A DNA stretch of 64,000 bases, from assembly GCF_049898325.1 (NCBI RefSeq), contig NZ_JAFCXL010000018.1, forward strand, positions 41,797 through 105,796, written 5' to 3'. Below the pieces are notes generated by a model, which made no database searches, was not told the DNA's origin, and was given only the letters and a program-made list of their open reading frames with translations. Positions 1 through 11,896 of this stretch are shown piece by piece; the stretch's first letter is position 1; every line of letters starts with the position of its first letter. Origin of the DNA: JAFCUW01 sp049898325. Lineage in GTDB: Bacteria > Pseudomonadota > Gammaproteobacteria > Burkholderiales > Burkholderiaceae_D. Made by a program: the position numbers and the translations under genes.

Positions 1-1260
1 GCCATCCTGTTCATGACGTTCTCGTGGATGGCGGCGCCGTTTCGCACCCTGCTCTATGTGCTCGTGTTCATGGTCGGCGCCCTCGTCGGCATGGAGGTGC
101 CGCTGGTGATGCGCGCCCTGAACGAGCGCCAGACCGCCTTCAATGAACTGGTCAGCCGCGTGCTCACTTTCGACTACCTGGGCGCGCTGGCCGTCTCGCT
201 GCTGTTCCCGCTGGTGCTGGCGCCCCACCTGGGGCTGGTGCGCACGGGATTCCTGTTCGGCATGCTCAACGTGGCGGTCGGCTTCTGGACCCTGCACGCG
301 TTTCGCGCCGAGCTGACCGGGGTGGCCGGGCGCGCCCTGCGCGCCGGCATCGTCATGCTGGTGCTGGTGGCCGGCTTTGCCCTGTCGGACCGGATGGTGC
401 AGTGGGGCGAGCATGGCCTGTTCGGCGACGAGATCGTCTACGCCACCACCACGCCGTACCAACGGCTGGTGATCACCAGGTGGCGCGACGACACGCGCCT
501 GTACATCAACGGCAACCTGCAGTTTTCCTCGCGCGACGAGTACCGCTACCACGAGGCGCTGGTGCACCCGGCGCTTGAGCGCCTGCCGTGGGCCAAGCGG
601 GTGCTGGTGCTGGGCGGCGGCGACGGCCTGGCGCTGCGCGAGATCCTGCGCTATCCGAACATCGAGCACGTCACCGTGGTCGACCTCGATCCGGCCATGA
701 CGGCCGCATTCACCACGCGGCCCGAGCTGGCGCGGCTCAATCACGGCGCGTTTTCCGATCGGCGCGTGAGCGTCGTCAACGCCGACGCCGCCATCTGGCT
801 GCAAAACAGCACGGCCATGTTCGACGCCGCCATCATCGATTTTCCCGACCCGTCCAGCTTCGCCCTGGGCAAGCTGTACTCGGTGCCGTTTTACGGCATG
901 GTGAAAAAGCACGTCGCCGTCAACGGCCTGGTGGTGGTGCAATCGACCTCGCCATTTTTTGCCCCGCACGCCTACTGGACCATTGACGCCACCTTGCGCG
1001 CAGTGGGCATGAAGACCTATCCCTACCACGCCTACGTGCCCTCGTTCGGCGAGTGGGGTTTCGTGCTGGCGTCGGCGCAGCAGGATTACACGCCGCCCAC
1101 CCGTTACCGCCTGCCGCTGCGCTTTCTCAACGAGGCGACCACGCGCGAGATGTTCGCCTTCCCGCCCGACATGCCCAAGCTGGAGATGGCGCCGAACCGC
1201 CTCAACACGCAGTCGCTGGTGCATGAATTCGAGCAGGACTGGCGCCAGGTGATCCGCTGA
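1..1260 (+). CDS. Spermidine synthase-like aminopropyltransferase with membrane domain (5' end cut by window)
   Basis: The frame is open from base 1 (codons for A-I-L-F precede the first ATG at 13), so the true start lies before the window. About 120 hydrophobic residues forming several membrane segments come first. A spermidine-synthase-type Rossmann domain follows, with the glycine-rich VLGGGDGLALRE motif, an acidic VVDLDP strand that would hold the nucleoside of decarboxylated SAM, and a late FPDPSS loop. Membrane-anchored SpeE-like proteins of this build are common in proteobacteria. Whether this one makes spermidine or another polyamine is not visible. The stop overlaps the next start (TGATG), so the two genes are probably translationally coupled. 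Confidence 0.85.
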   Translation, partial: AILFMTFSWMAAPFRTLLYVLVFMVGALVGMEVPLVMRALNERQTAFNELVSRVLTFDYLGALAVSLLFPLVLAPHLGLVRTGFLFGMLNVAVGFWTLHAFRAELTGVAGRALRAGIVMLVLVAGFALSDRMVQWGEHGLFGDEIVYATTTPYQRLVITRWRDDTRLYINGNLQFSSRDEYRYHEALVHPALERLPWAKRVLVLGGGDGLALREILRYPNIEHVTVVDLDPAMTAAFTTRPELARLNHGAFSDRRVSVVNADAAIWLQNSTAMFDAAIIDFPDPSSFALGKLYSVPFYGMVKKHVAVNGLVVVQSTSPFFAPHAYWTIDATLRAVGMKTYPYHAYVPSFGEWGFVLASAQQDYTPPTRYRLPLRFLNEATTREMFAFPPDMPKLEMAPNRLNTQSLVHEFEQDWRQVIR

Positions 1261-2870
1261 TGGAACGGCGCACCTTCATCGCCGCCGGCGGCGCGGCGCT
1301 GGCGGCGGCGGCCGGCGCGGGCGTCTTTCAGCGTTGGCAGGAGATCGACGCCAGCGTGCACTATCCGGGCCGCGCTGAGGGCCACTTCCTGCGTTCGGGC
1401 GCGGCCCTGCCGGCGCCCGCCTTTGTCGTCGAGACCGACGTCGTCATCGCCGGTTCCGGCATTGCCGGCCTGGCCTGCGCCTGGCAGTTGCAGCGCGACG
1501 GCCACCGGGATGCCTTGATGATCGACGGCCCCCAGCCCTTCGGCAACGCCGCCGGCGGCCGCTTCGGCGCGCTCGAATTTCCCACCGGCGGCCACTACCT
1601 GCCGCTGCCGTCGCCCGAGTCGCGCCACGTGCGCGAGATCCTGTTCGACCTGGGCATCCTGCAAGCGGATCCGTATGGCGAAAAACCCACCTACGACGAG
1701 CGCTTCATTTTGCACGGACCGGAAGAGCGCCTGTTGTACCGGGGCGCCTGGCAGGACGGCTTCCTGCCCACCCACGGCGTCGACGCGGCCGAACTGGCCC
1801 AGCACCGGCGTTTTTTCGCCGAAGTCGAGCGCCTGCGCGCGCTGCGCGGGAGCGACGGCCGCCGCATTTTCGTGTTCCCCACCGTGCTGTCCTCGCGCGA
1901 CCCGGCCTTCGACGCGCTCGATCGCATCACCCTCAAGCAGTGGCTCGACCAGCAGGGCTACACGGCGCCGACCCTGCACTGGTACCTCAATTACTGCTGC
2001 CGCGACGACTACGGCAGGCGCTACGACCAGGTGTCGGCCTGGGCCGGCCTGCATTACTACTGCAGCCGCTGGGGGCAGGCGGCCAACGCCGGCAATGGCG
2101 CCTGGCTGACCTGGCCGGGCGGGATGGCGCCGGTGGCGGCGGCGCTGGCGCAAAAATCGGCCATCGCCCGCCGCGCCGGCACGGTGGCCTCGCTGCGCCA
2201 GGCGGGCGGCGGCGTCGAGGCCCTGTGTTTCACGCTGGTCGACGGCCACCCCACCAGCTACCTGGTCAAGGCGAGAAAGGCCGTCTGCGCCATGCCGCTG
2301 ATGGTGGCGGCGCGCGTGGTCGAGCACATCGGCGCGCTCGGCTTCGATGCGAAGGCGCACATGCCGGTGTACGCGCCGTGGCTGGTGGCCAATTTCCTGA
2401 TGAAGGACTTTCCCGCCGAGCTGCCCGAGGCGCCGCTGGCCTGGGACAACGTGGTCTACCAGGAGCCGGGCCTGGGCTACGTGGTCTCGACCCACCAGGA
2501 CATCCGCCAGGCGCCGCCGACGCAGACCGTATTTAGCGCCTACGTGGCGCTGTCGGACCGCACGCCCGCGCAGGCGCGCAAGTGGATGATGACGGCCACC
2601 CCGGCCCAGCTCGTCGAGCTGGCCAGCGCCGACCTGCAAGCGGCCTACGGCTGGAAGTTCGCCCCTTGCGTCGAACGCGTCGACATCACCTTGCGCGGGC
2701 ACGCGATGGCCGCGCCGCTGCCGGGCTTTCGCAGCAATGCGGGGACGGCGGCGCTGCGCGCGCACGACGGCCCGATCGTGTTTGCGCACGCCGACCTGTC
2801 GGGCTTTTCCGTGTTCGAGGAGGCGGCCTGGTGGGGCTGCACGGCGGCCCGCAAAGTCGTCCGGCGGTGA
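1260..2870 (+). CDS. Tat-exported FAD-dependent oxidoreductase
   Basis: The 536-residue product begins MERRTFIAAGGAAL, a twin-arginine-like signal followed by an alanine-rich core, which suggests folding with cofactor before export. At about residues 60-75 it has the dinucleotide-binding motif GSGIAGLACAW, and a second conserved stretch near the C-terminus (FAHADLSGFSVFEEA) resembles the closing FAD-binding segment of amine-oxidase/protoporphyrinogen-oxidase-like flavoproteins. The start overlaps the stop of the aminopropyltransferase by one base. That coupling makes a polyamine- or amine-related substrate tempting, but this is inference from context only. Confidence 0.8.
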   Translation: MERRTFIAAGGAALAAAAGAGVFQRWQEIDASVHYPGRAEGHFLRSGAALPAPAFVVETDVVIAGSGIAGLACAWQLQRDGHRDALMIDGPQPFGNAAGGRFGALEFPTGGHYLPLPSPESRHVREILFDLGILQADPYGEKPTYDERFILHGPEERLLYRGAWQDGFLPTHGVDAAELAQHRRFFAEVERLRALRGSDGRRIFVFPTVLSSRDPAFDALDRITLKQWLDQQGYTAPTLHWYLNYCCRDDYGRRYDQVSAWAGLHYYCSRWGQAANAGNGAWLTWPGGMAPVAAALAQKSAIARRAGTVASLRQAGGGVEALCFTLVDGHPTSYLVKARKAVCAMPLMVAARVVEHIGALGFDAKAHMPVYAPWLVANFLMKDFPAELPEAPLAWDNVVYQEPGLGYVVSTHQDIRQAPPTQTVFSAYVALSDRTPAQARKWMMTATPAQLVELASADLQAAYGWKFAPCVERVDITLRGHAMAAPLPGFRSNAGTAALRAHDGPIVFAHADLSGFSVFEEAAWWGCTAARKVVRR

Positions 2871-3077
2871 GCGCCGGCGCGCTGCCTTGATGGCATCGGA
2901 TTGGCGACTATTTAATAGTGTTTATTTAATAAAGGCAGTACAATTTGAAGGCCAAAATGGGCCTCGCCCACGGTGCCGGCGCGTGCAAGATCAGGCCTGC
3001 CGGTGCAGCACCTTTCGCGCTACCAGCGGCCGCGCGGCCGACGCGCTCCCTCGAGAAAAATTAGCCTGGAGAAGTAC

Positions 3078-3428
3078 ATGATGGATAACAGCGTGCCGGT
3101 CAACAAGGCCAGCGGTGACAAAACCATGGCAATCCTGGTGCACATCGGGGCGATTTTCTTCAGCTGGCTCGCGCCGCTGGTGGTGTACCTGATCAAGAAG
3201 GGCGATGCCGATACTTTTACGACCGACAACGCCAGAGAAGCGCTGAATTTTCAGATCACCGTGCTGATCATGTATTTTGTCTGCTTCATTTTGTCCTTCG
3301 TGCTGATCGGCCTGTTCCTGTTCTGGATCGTCGCGCTGGCCAACCTGATTCTCAGTATCGTTGCCGCCGTCAAGGCCAGCAATGGCGTCGTCTACAGCTA
3401 TCCGATGACGATTCGCCTGATCAAGTAA
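3078..3428 (+). CDS. DUF4870 family small membrane protein
   Basis: This 116-residue protein has an N-terminal tail, then three or four hydrophobic segments. The motif FTTDNAREALNFQITVL matches the DUF4870 (Tic20-like) family. The start at 3078 is preceded by GGAGAAG; the frame is open upstream but that extension is arginine-rich and non-family. Members are inner-membrane proteins of unknown function. It stands alone, with a 207-base AT-rich gap before it (TACAAT at 2939-2944 could be a -10 element). Confidence 0.85.
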   Translation: MMDNSVPVNKASGDKTMAILVHIGAIFFSWLAPLVVYLIKKGDADTFTTDNAREALNFQITVLIMYFVCFILSFVLIGLFLFWIVALANLILSIVAAVKASNGVVYSYPMTIRLIK

Positions 3429-3510
3429 GACGCCGGCGCGGCCCGCGGCCGCGCCTGCCTTATACTCTGAGCACAAGCCCGCAGACCCCCTCGGGCAATA
3501 TGGAGACAGC

Positions 3511-3903
3511 ATGTTCAATCACATCATGATCGGCACGAACGACATCGACCGCTCGCAACGTTTTTACGACGCCGTGCTCGGCATCCTCGGTGGCGGCGCG
3601 CCCGTGCGCAACGTGGCCGCCTCGGGCCACACCCGCTTGTTCTACCGCCACGCGGGCAACAGCTTCGCCGTCAGCGAACCGATCAACGATGAAGTGGCGA
3701 CCAGTTCGAACGGCTCGACCATCGGCTTCAAGTGCGACTCGCCCGAGCAGGTGCAGCTGTTTCACGCCACCGCGCTCGCCAATGGCGGCCAGACCTGCGA
3801 AGAGCCGCCCGGCCTGCGCGAAGGCGCCATGGGCGCCCTGCACCTGGCCTATGTGCGCGACCCGGATGGCCACAAGCTGTGCGCGCTGTACCGCGTCAAG
3901 TAA
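3511..3903 (+). CDS. VOC (glyoxalase/bleomycin-resistance fold) family protein
   Basis: This is a 130-residue single-domain protein with the paired beta-alpha-beta-beta-beta layout of the vicinal-oxygen-chelate fold. It begins MFNHIMIGTNDIDRSQRFYD and ends with the typical YVRDPDGHKLCALYR strand. A start-proximal histidine (H4) and late acidic residues could bind metal. The clear SD-like GGAGACAGC precedes the ATG. It converges with the Kef-type antiporter downstream. The substrate is not predictable; members include glyoxalase I-like and antibiotic-binding proteins. Confidence 0.85.
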   Translation: MFNHIMIGTNDIDRSQRFYDAVLGILGGGAPVRNVAASGHTRLFYRHAGNSFAVSEPINDEVATSSNGSTIGFKCDSPEQVQLFHATALANGGQTCEEPPGLREGAMGALHLAYVRDPDGHKLCALYRVK

Positions 3904-3931
3904 GCCGGTAAGTCTAGGCCAGCGCCAGCGC

Positions 3932-5665
3932 TCAGGGCGACAGGGCGGCGTTGAACAGCGAGCGCTCGCGGTCGATCAGCGCATCGCTGGCCGCCTGGTC
4001 CAGCCCCATCGCCTCGAGCACGAAGGCCGATAACTGCAAGCTTGCCTCGAGCGTTTCCGGCACCACCAGCGTGGCGCCGGCGGCCTTGAGCAGGCGCGCC
4101 TGCTGTTCGTCGCGCGCCCGCGCAAACAGGGGCACGTCGGGGAATTCGCGGCGGATGCCCTGCACCGCCTGCAGCGACGATTGCGGGTGGTCCATCGTCA
4201 GCACGATGGCGCGCGCCTGGCCCGCCTGCACGCGGCGCAGCAGTTCGGCGCGGGCGGCGTCGCCGAAGTGAACGGGATGGCCCTGTTTGCGCAGGGCCGC
4301 CACCAGCACGGCATCGGCCTCGAAGGCGAGGTAGGGCAGGTGCTGCGTCGCCAGCAATTTCCCCAGCATCTGTCCGACCCTGCCGTAACCGGCGATGATG
4401 ACGTGACCGCCCGCGTGCGGCGCCGGGCCATCGACCTGTACGGCGGCGCCCTGCTGGCGCAGGGTGCTGGCGTCGCCGATGTTTTTGCCCAGGCGCGCCA
4501 GCAGCGGCGTGATGAACAGGCTGAGCGTTACCACCAGCATCACCTGCTGCTCGAGCGCGCCGTCGATCAGGTGGCCGGCCAGCGCGTAGCCGACCGCGAT
4601 GAAGGCGAATTCGCCGCCCTGGGCCAGCAGCAGGCCGCCTTCGACGGCGCGCCCCCACGGCAGGCCGCCGCGCCGCAACACGACGCTGGTGACGGCGGTC
4701 TTGAGCGTCACCAGCGTGAGCAGCATGGCCGCCAGCAGCAGGGGCGCGCGGGCGATCTGGCTGACGTCGGTGCCCATGCCGACGGTCATGAAGAACAAGC
4801 CCATCAACAGACCCCGGAACGGCTCGATCATCAGTTCGATCTCGTGCTTGAACTCGGTTTCGGCCAGCAGCACGCCGGCGATCAGGGCGCCCAGCGCCAT
4901 CGACAGGCCGGCGGCGGCGCTGATGCCGGCAATGCCCAGCGTCGTCAGCAGGATCAGCGCCATGAAGACGTCGCTCTGGTGGTGGCGCACCAGGTTGCGA
5001 AACAGGGGCCGCACGATGCGCCCGCCCACCAGGTAGATCAGGGCGATGGCCAGGCCCGCCTTGGCGATGGTGGTGGCGGCCAGCATGGCGGGATTGCCGT
5101 CACCGCTGCCGCTGAGCACGCCAATCAGGATCAGCAAGGGCACCACCGCCAGGTCTTGCAGCATCAGGATGGCAAAGGCGGCCTGGCCCAGGGTGCTGGT
5201 GGTGGTCTGGCGCGCCGCCATCAATTGCATCACCACGGCGGTCGAGGACAGCGACAGCACCAGCCCCAGCACGACAGCGGCGCGCCAGCCCAGCCCGAAC
5301 AGGGCCAGCGCCCCGCCCAGCAGGGCCGCGCTGACGAGCACCTGGGCGGTGCCGCCACCGAACACCCAGCGCCGCATGGCCCACAGGCGCGCCGCCGACA
5401 ATTCGAGGCCGATCATGAACATCAGGAACAGCACGCCCAGTTCGGCCAGCACATTGACCCCGTCGAGGCGGGGGAACGTGAAATACGCCAGCGTGGGATA
5501 GCGCTCGGCCAGCAGGCCCAGGCCGAACGGCCCGACCACGGCGCCGACCGCCAGGAAACCGAGCACCTGGTTGATGCGCAGGCGCTGCAGCAGGGGCATC
5601 AAGATGCCCGCCAGCGTCAGAAACAGCAGGATTTCGCGCAAGAAGGGGAAAGCGTGGTCTTGCAC
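3932..5665 (-). CDS. Monovalent cation:proton antiporter-2 (Kef-type) with RCK domain
   Basis: The 577-residue product has about twelve membrane segments forming a CPA2 Na+/H+-exchanger domain (roughly residues 10-390). A C-terminal cytosolic TrkA-N/RCK domain with the NAD-binding motif IIAGYGRVGQMLGK begins around residue 420. The wording is close to KefB/KefC and YbaL potassium efflux systems, which are gated by ligands on the RCK domain. No quinone-reductase partner (KefF/KefG type) is adjacent. The divergent neighbour starts 126 bases away, so the promoters share that gap. Confidence 0.88.
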   Translation of the reverse strand: MQDHAFPFLREILLFLTLAGILMPLLQRLRINQVLGFLAVGAVVGPFGLGLLAERYPTLAYFTFPRLDGVNVLAELGVLFLMFMIGLELSAARLWAMRRWVFGGGTAQVLVSAALLGGALALFGLGWRAAVVLGLVLSLSSTAVVMQLMAARQTTTSTLGQAAFAILMLQDLAVVPLLILIGVLSGSGDGNPAMLAATTIAKAGLAIALIYLVGGRIVRPLFRNLVRHHQSDVFMALILLTTLGIAGISAAAGLSMALGALIAGVLLAETEFKHEIELMIEPFRGLLMGLFFMTVGMGTDVSQIARAPLLLAAMLLTLVTLKTAVTSVVLRRGGLPWGRAVEGGLLLAQGGEFAFIAVGYALAGHLIDGALEQQVMLVVTLSLFITPLLARLGKNIGDASTLRQQGAAVQVDGPAPHAGGHVIIAGYGRVGQMLGKLLATQHLPYLAFEADAVLVAALRKQGHPVHFGDAARAELLRRVQAGQARAIVLTMDHPQSSLQAVQGIRREFPDVPLFARARDEQQARLLKAAGATLVVPETLEASLQLSAFVLEAMGLDQAASDALIDRERSLFNAALSP

Positions 5666-5791
5666 TGGGAATCCCGGACAGTCAATGATTGCTGCATTTT
5701 AACGCTGCGCGGGGCCACCGCCGATTATGCTGGCGCTTTGCATGCATCACTGGCAATCTTTGCCGTACGAGCAACACAACAGGAGAATCGC

Positions 5792-6841
5792 ATGGCCAAG
5801 GGATTGCGCTTGACGCAGACGTGGATGGAACGGGGCTTGTGGCTGGTGGCGCTGGTGTTCGCGGCCTTCTTGATCGGGCTGGGCGGCAAGGTGGTGGAAA
5901 ACCTGTGGCAGGTCCAGGCGCCGCCATCGATGGAAAGTTTTATCGAACCGGGCCAGTGGGCCGCCGTGCAGGGCGCCATCGAGCGGGCCGACAAGCGCCG
6001 CGCGGCGGCCGGGGAGGCGCTGGAGCAGGCGCAGCAGCAGCACAAGGTGGCCGCCTCGAATACCGCCAGCGCCCAGGCCAGCCTGCAGAACTGGCTGGCC
6101 ACCCGGCGCGCCACCGAGCGGGCCGACCGGGACCCCGAACTGCTCGCCCGCACCCGCAGTATCGACCAGCTCAAGGGCACCGAGCGCGCCGCGCTGGCGG
6201 TGGTGCAGGCGCAGGAACAGGCGCAACTGGACGCCCGCCAGGCCGGCGCGCGCGCCACGGACGACGCCCAGCGCTTGCGCGAGGCCGCCGCCGAGCGTTA
6301 CGAGGTGGTCGCGCAACGGCACGAAACGCGGGTGTTCCTGTACCGCCTGGCGGTGACCTTGCCGCTGCTGCTGCTCGCTGGCTGGCTGTTCGCCAGGAAG
6401 CGCAAGAACGCCTACTGGCCGTTCGTGTGGGGCTTCATTTTCTTCGCCGTGTTTGCTTTTTTTGTCGAGCTGGTGCCGTATCTGCCCAGCTATGGCGGCT
6501 ACGTGCGTTACATCGTCGGCATTATCGTGACGGCGCTGGCGGGGCGCTACGCCATCAAGTCGCTGCAAGCCTACCTCGCGCGCCAGAAGCTGGTCGAGGC
6601 GCTGCCCGAAGAGCAGCGGCGCGAGACGCTCAGCTACGACACGGCGATGGCACGGCTGGCAAAGAATATCTGTCCTGGCTGCGAACGCAGCGTTGACTTG
6701 AAGGACGGCAAGACCGATTTCTGCCCCCATTGCGGCATCGGCCTGTTCGACCGCTGTGGACACTGCGCAGCGCGCAAGAGTGCGTTTGCGCGCTATTGCT
6801 TCGCCTGCGGCACACCGGCCAGCCTCAGCCAGGGCGGCTGA
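5792..6841 (+). CDS. Membrane protein with coiled coil and C-terminal double zinc ribbon
   Basis: The reading frame is open far upstream, but AGGAGAA eight bases before the ATG at 5792 and the antisense gene upstream fix this start (349 residues). The order is: one N-terminal membrane segment (residues 15-35), an Ala/Gln/Arg-rich helical stretch likely to form a coiled coil (about 55-175), two or three membrane segments (180-250), and a cytosolic tail. The tail holds CPGC...CPHC and CGHC...CFAC pairs, i.e. two treble-clef/zinc-ribbon units. I do not recognise a characterised family. It could be a membrane-tethered scaffold or sensor. Confidence 0.75.
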   Translation: MAKGLRLTQTWMERGLWLVALVFAAFLIGLGGKVVENLWQVQAPPSMESFIEPGQWAAVQGAIERADKRRAAAGEALEQAQQQHKVAASNTASAQASLQNWLATRRATERADRDPELLARTRSIDQLKGTERAALAVVQAQEQAQLDARQAGARATDDAQRLREAAAERYEVVAQRHETRVFLYRLAVTLPLLLLAGWLFARKRKNAYWPFVWGFIFFAVFAFFVELVPYLPSYGGYVRYIVGIIVTALAGRYAIKSLQAYLARQKLVEALPEEQRRETLSYDTAMARLAKNICPGCERSVDLKDGKTDFCPHCGIGLFDRCGHCAARKSAFARYCFACGTPASLSQGG

Positions 6842-6863
6842 GGCGTCAGTCGCGAGGGGAGAC

Positions 6864-7262
6864 TCAGTCCTTCAGCTCGGCCGGGACCTTGCCGCCGTTG
6901 GCGGCGAGCTTGTTCATGACCTGGCGGTGCAGCCAGATGTTCATGCTGGCCGAATCGTTGGTGTCGCCCGTGTAGTGCAGCTCCTGCGCCAGTTCCTTGC
7001 GCGATTGCAGGCTGCTGTCGAGGCCGACCAGCTTGAGCAGGTCGACGATCGAGGTGCGCCAGTTCAGCGCGGCCGCGCCCGGCATATTGTTGAGGATCGC
7101 GGCGACATCGACTTCGGCGATGGGCGCCGGCGCACTTGCCGGTGCAGCGGTGGTGGCCGGGGCCGGGGCCGCCGTCGGTGCTGGCGCTGCCGGGGCCGCG
7201 CCCGTGTTGGCAGGGTGCGAGGATGGGAAGATTTTATGGAAAATGTTGCTCAGAATGCCCAT
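6864..7262 (-). CDS. DUF3597 family protein
   Basis: This 132-residue protein begins MGILSNIFHKIFP, continues with a long Ala/Pro linker (residues 18-48), and ends in a conserved helical domain. The conserved wording includes LNWRTSIVDLLKLVGLDSS and ELHYTGDTNDSASMN. It matches DUF3597, a family related in shape to LysM-associated or peptidoglycan-linked accessory proteins but of unknown function. It lies 63 bases downstream of the next minus-strand gene (7326-7853), so the two may be co-transcribed. Confidence 0.8.
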   Translation of the reverse strand: MGILSNIFHKIFPSSHPANTGAAPAAPAPTAAPAPATTAAPASAPAPIAEVDVAAILNNMPGAAALNWRTSIVDLLKLVGLDSSLQSRKELAQELHYTGDTNDSASMNIWLHRQVMNKLAANGGKVPAELKD

Positions 7263-7325
7263 GATGGTATGCCTTATTGTGGTTAGTGGGGTGGGGTGGT
7301 ATCGGTAAGACGGTGGAAAACGCGC

Positions 7326-7853
7326 TTAGTTGCGGCGCATGCCTTGCGCCATGTGGCCCAGGGCGATGGCCAGCGCGGCGCCGCCCAGGCCCTTGACCAG
7401 TTGCGGGTGCTGCGCATAGAACGCGCCCATGCGGTCGACGATGCCGGGATTGTCCTGCTCGGCCTGCGCGGCGATGTCCTGCACCTGTTGGGGCGACAAC
7501 TGCGAGGCCTGCTCGGGGGTGATCTGCGGCGCCGCTGGCGCCTGGCGGTCGCCGCCCAGGATATTGCCCAGTACGCCGCCGGCCAGCGAGGCCAGCACGC
7601 CCGGGCCTATGCTGCCGATTAATTGATTGAGCATGCCCGCCTGCTGGCCGGAATTGCTGTTGCCAAACAGATTGCCCAGCATTTGCGGGAAGGGCGGGGT
7701 GTCGTCGGAGCGGAACGCCTGGCTCACGCCCTGGGCCAACTGCTCGCTGGGGGCGCTGGCGGCGACGCGGTCGAAGTCGTCGACGGCCTGGTCGGGGGTG
7801 GCGGGATTGTTGCTGGCGTATTGTTGCAGCAGATTGCCCAGATCAAAACTCAT
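7326..7853 (-). CDS. Conserved hypothetical protein, low-complexity, YidB/DUF937-like flavour
   Basis: This 175-residue product starts MSFDLGNLLQQYASNNP. It contains a Gly/Leu-rich stretch (IGPGVLASLAGGVLGNILGG), a Gln/Pro segment of helices (residues 115-140), and a short hydrophobic C-terminal helix. The wording resembles the small YidB/DUF937 group, but I cannot assign it firmly. It probably shares a transcript with the DUF3597 gene. Start support is the in-frame ATG with GGAGGCT upstream on the minus strand. Confidence 0.6.
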   Translation of the reverse strand: MSFDLGNLLQQYASNNPATPDQAVDDFDRVAASAPSEQLAQGVSQAFRSDDTPPFPQMLGNLFGNSNSGQQAGMLNQLIGSIGPGVLASLAGGVLGNILGGDRQAPAAPQITPEQASQLSPQQVQDIAAQAEQDNPGIVDRMGAFYAQHPQLVKGLGGAALAIALGHMAQGMRRN

Positions 7854-8012
7854 GTCAGCCTCCAGAAGTGTGTGGGTGGCGCGCGTGGCGCCGGGGAAGC
7901 CAAGAGTAGGGGCGCCGGCCGTCCCTCTCTGTTCGGTACTGCACCGTGGGACGGCGAAAGATGATGGTTGATGCCTGACTGGTAAGATCAGGCCTTTGCC
8001 GGGGGGGCTGCG

Positions 8013-8309
8013 ATGGAATATCTATTACTGCTGTACGCGCTGGCCAGCGTGGTCTGCTTCGTGATGTACGCGATCGACAAGCGGGCGGCCGGCGCCGGGC
8101 GGCGCCGCATTTCCGAGCGCGCCCTGCTGTGGACGGGGCTGGCCTTCGGCTGGCCGGGCGCCTTGCTGGCCCAGCGCTGGCTGCGCCACAAGAGCAGCAA
8201 GGCCTCCTTCCTGTGGCTGTTCTGGGCCACCGTGCTGCTCAATGTGACGATCGTGGCGGCCCTGGTTTACCTGACCCTGTATGTGAACGAGCATGTGGTC
8301 ATATCCTAA
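8013..8309 (+). CDS. DUF1294 family small membrane protein
   Basis: The 98-residue product has three predicted membrane segments and the family signature YAIDKRAA...RRISERALL...GWPGALLAQ...RHKSSKASF. DUF1294 proteins are sometimes fused to cold-shock domains; this copy is the membrane part alone. Its last 17 bases overlap the start of ugpQ, indicating translational coupling. Function in the family is unknown. Confidence 0.82.
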   Translation: MEYLLLLYALASVVCFVMYAIDKRAAGAGRRRISERALLWTGLAFGWPGALLAQRWLRHKSSKASFLWLFWATVLLNVTIVAALVYLTLYVNEHVVIS

Positions 8310-9027
8310 AATGGTGGCGCACCGGGGCGGCGGCCGCCTGGCGCCCGAAAACACCATCGCCGGCTTTGCCTGCGGCCTGGCGCACGGCTTTCGCGCCGTC
8401 GAATTCGACGTCATGCTCGCGCGCGACGGCGTGCCGGTGGTACTGCACGACCCGTACCTGGGCCGCACCGTGGCCGGCGCCGGCCACGTGTTCGACTACG
8501 ACGCCGCCGAGTTGAGGCAGATGGATGCGGGCAGCTGGTTCGGGGCCCGCTTCGCCGGCGAGCGCGTGCCCCTGTTCACCGAGGTGGCCGCGTTCTGCCA
8601 GGCCCATGGCCTGTGGATGAACATCGAGATCAAGCCGGCACCCGGCTTCGAGGCGATCACGGGCGCGGTGGTGGCGGCAGCGGCGGCGGCGGCGCTGGGC
8701 GAGGTCGGCGTGGCGCCCTTGTTGTCCTCGTTTAGCGAACCGGCGCTGGCGGCGGCGCAGGACAGCGCGCCCGGCCTGGCGCGCGCGCTGCTGTTCGACG
8801 CCGTGCCGACCGACTGGCAGGCGCGCGCCGGTCGGCTCGGCGCGGTCGCCATCCACTGCAACCACCGGCGCCTGGACGGGGCCACCGCGGCGGCGATCAA
8901 GGGTGCCGGCTTTGGCCTGTTGTGCTACACCGTCAACAGCGCGGCGCGCGCACGGCGCCTGTTCGCGATGGGCGTGGACGCCGTGTGCACCGACCGCATC
9001 GACCTGCTCGGGCCCGACTTCGCCTGA
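8293..9027 (+). CDS. ugpQ: Cytoplasmic glycerophosphodiester phosphodiesterase
   Basis: This enzyme hydrolyses glycerophosphodiesters to glycerol-3-phosphate and an alcohol. The 244-residue TIM barrel has the catalytic set near the N-terminus: VAHRGGG (first His, Arg), ENT, EFDVML (Glu, Asp) and LHDPYL (second His), plus NIEIKP metal-site residues. The start at 8293 is preferred over the ATG at 8311 because WSYPKMVAHRGGG matches the UgpQ N-terminus. There is no signal peptide, so it acts in the cytosol. No ugpBAEC transporter genes are adjacent. Confidence 0.92.
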   Translation: MWSYPKMVAHRGGGRLAPENTIAGFACGLAHGFRAVEFDVMLARDGVPVVLHDPYLGRTVAGAGHVFDYDAAELRQMDAGSWFGARFAGERVPLFTEVAAFCQAHGLWMNIEIKPAPGFEAITGAVVAAAAAAALGEVGVAPLLSSFSEPALAAAQDSAPGLARALLFDAVPTDWQARAGRLGAVAIHCNHRRLDGATAAAIKGAGFGLLCYTVNSAARARRLFAMGVDAVCTDRIDLLGPDFA

Positions 9028-9048
9028 GCCGGCGCCCTCGCCCTGGGC

Positions 9049-9054
9049 TATAAT
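9049..9054 (+). promoter_or_regulatory. Candidate -10 element of alaS
   Basis: A perfect TATAAT hexamer lies 51 bases before the alaS start. No good -35 hexamer is present at 16-18 bases upstream, so strength is uncertain. Confidence 0.45.
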
Positions 9055-9104
9055 CGCTGTTTTAAAGCATGCCGCTTTCACCGCCCAACTGTTCGCCAAA
9101 CCCC

Positions 9105-11714
<2,610 letters not shown>

Positions 11715-11745
11715 TACCGGCCTGCATGGTGTGATTATCCGATGG

Positions 11746-11776
11746 CGCCCCGCTTGACAAGCGGGGCGTTTTTTTT
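11746..11776 (+). terminator. Rho-independent terminator of alaS
   Basis: A 10-bp perfect stem (CGCCCCGCTT paired with AAGCGGGGCG) with a three-base loop is followed by eight T residues. Confidence 0.93.
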
Positions 11777-11896
11777 ACGAGCGCGTTCACTGTTCAATCG
11801 GGGCATTGCCCGGTGCAGCGTTCAGGAAAATTTCTGTGTCGTCCTTGCCGAAATGGCGGGGCGATCAGATAGTTCGCGTACGGCTCCTCGGGATAT

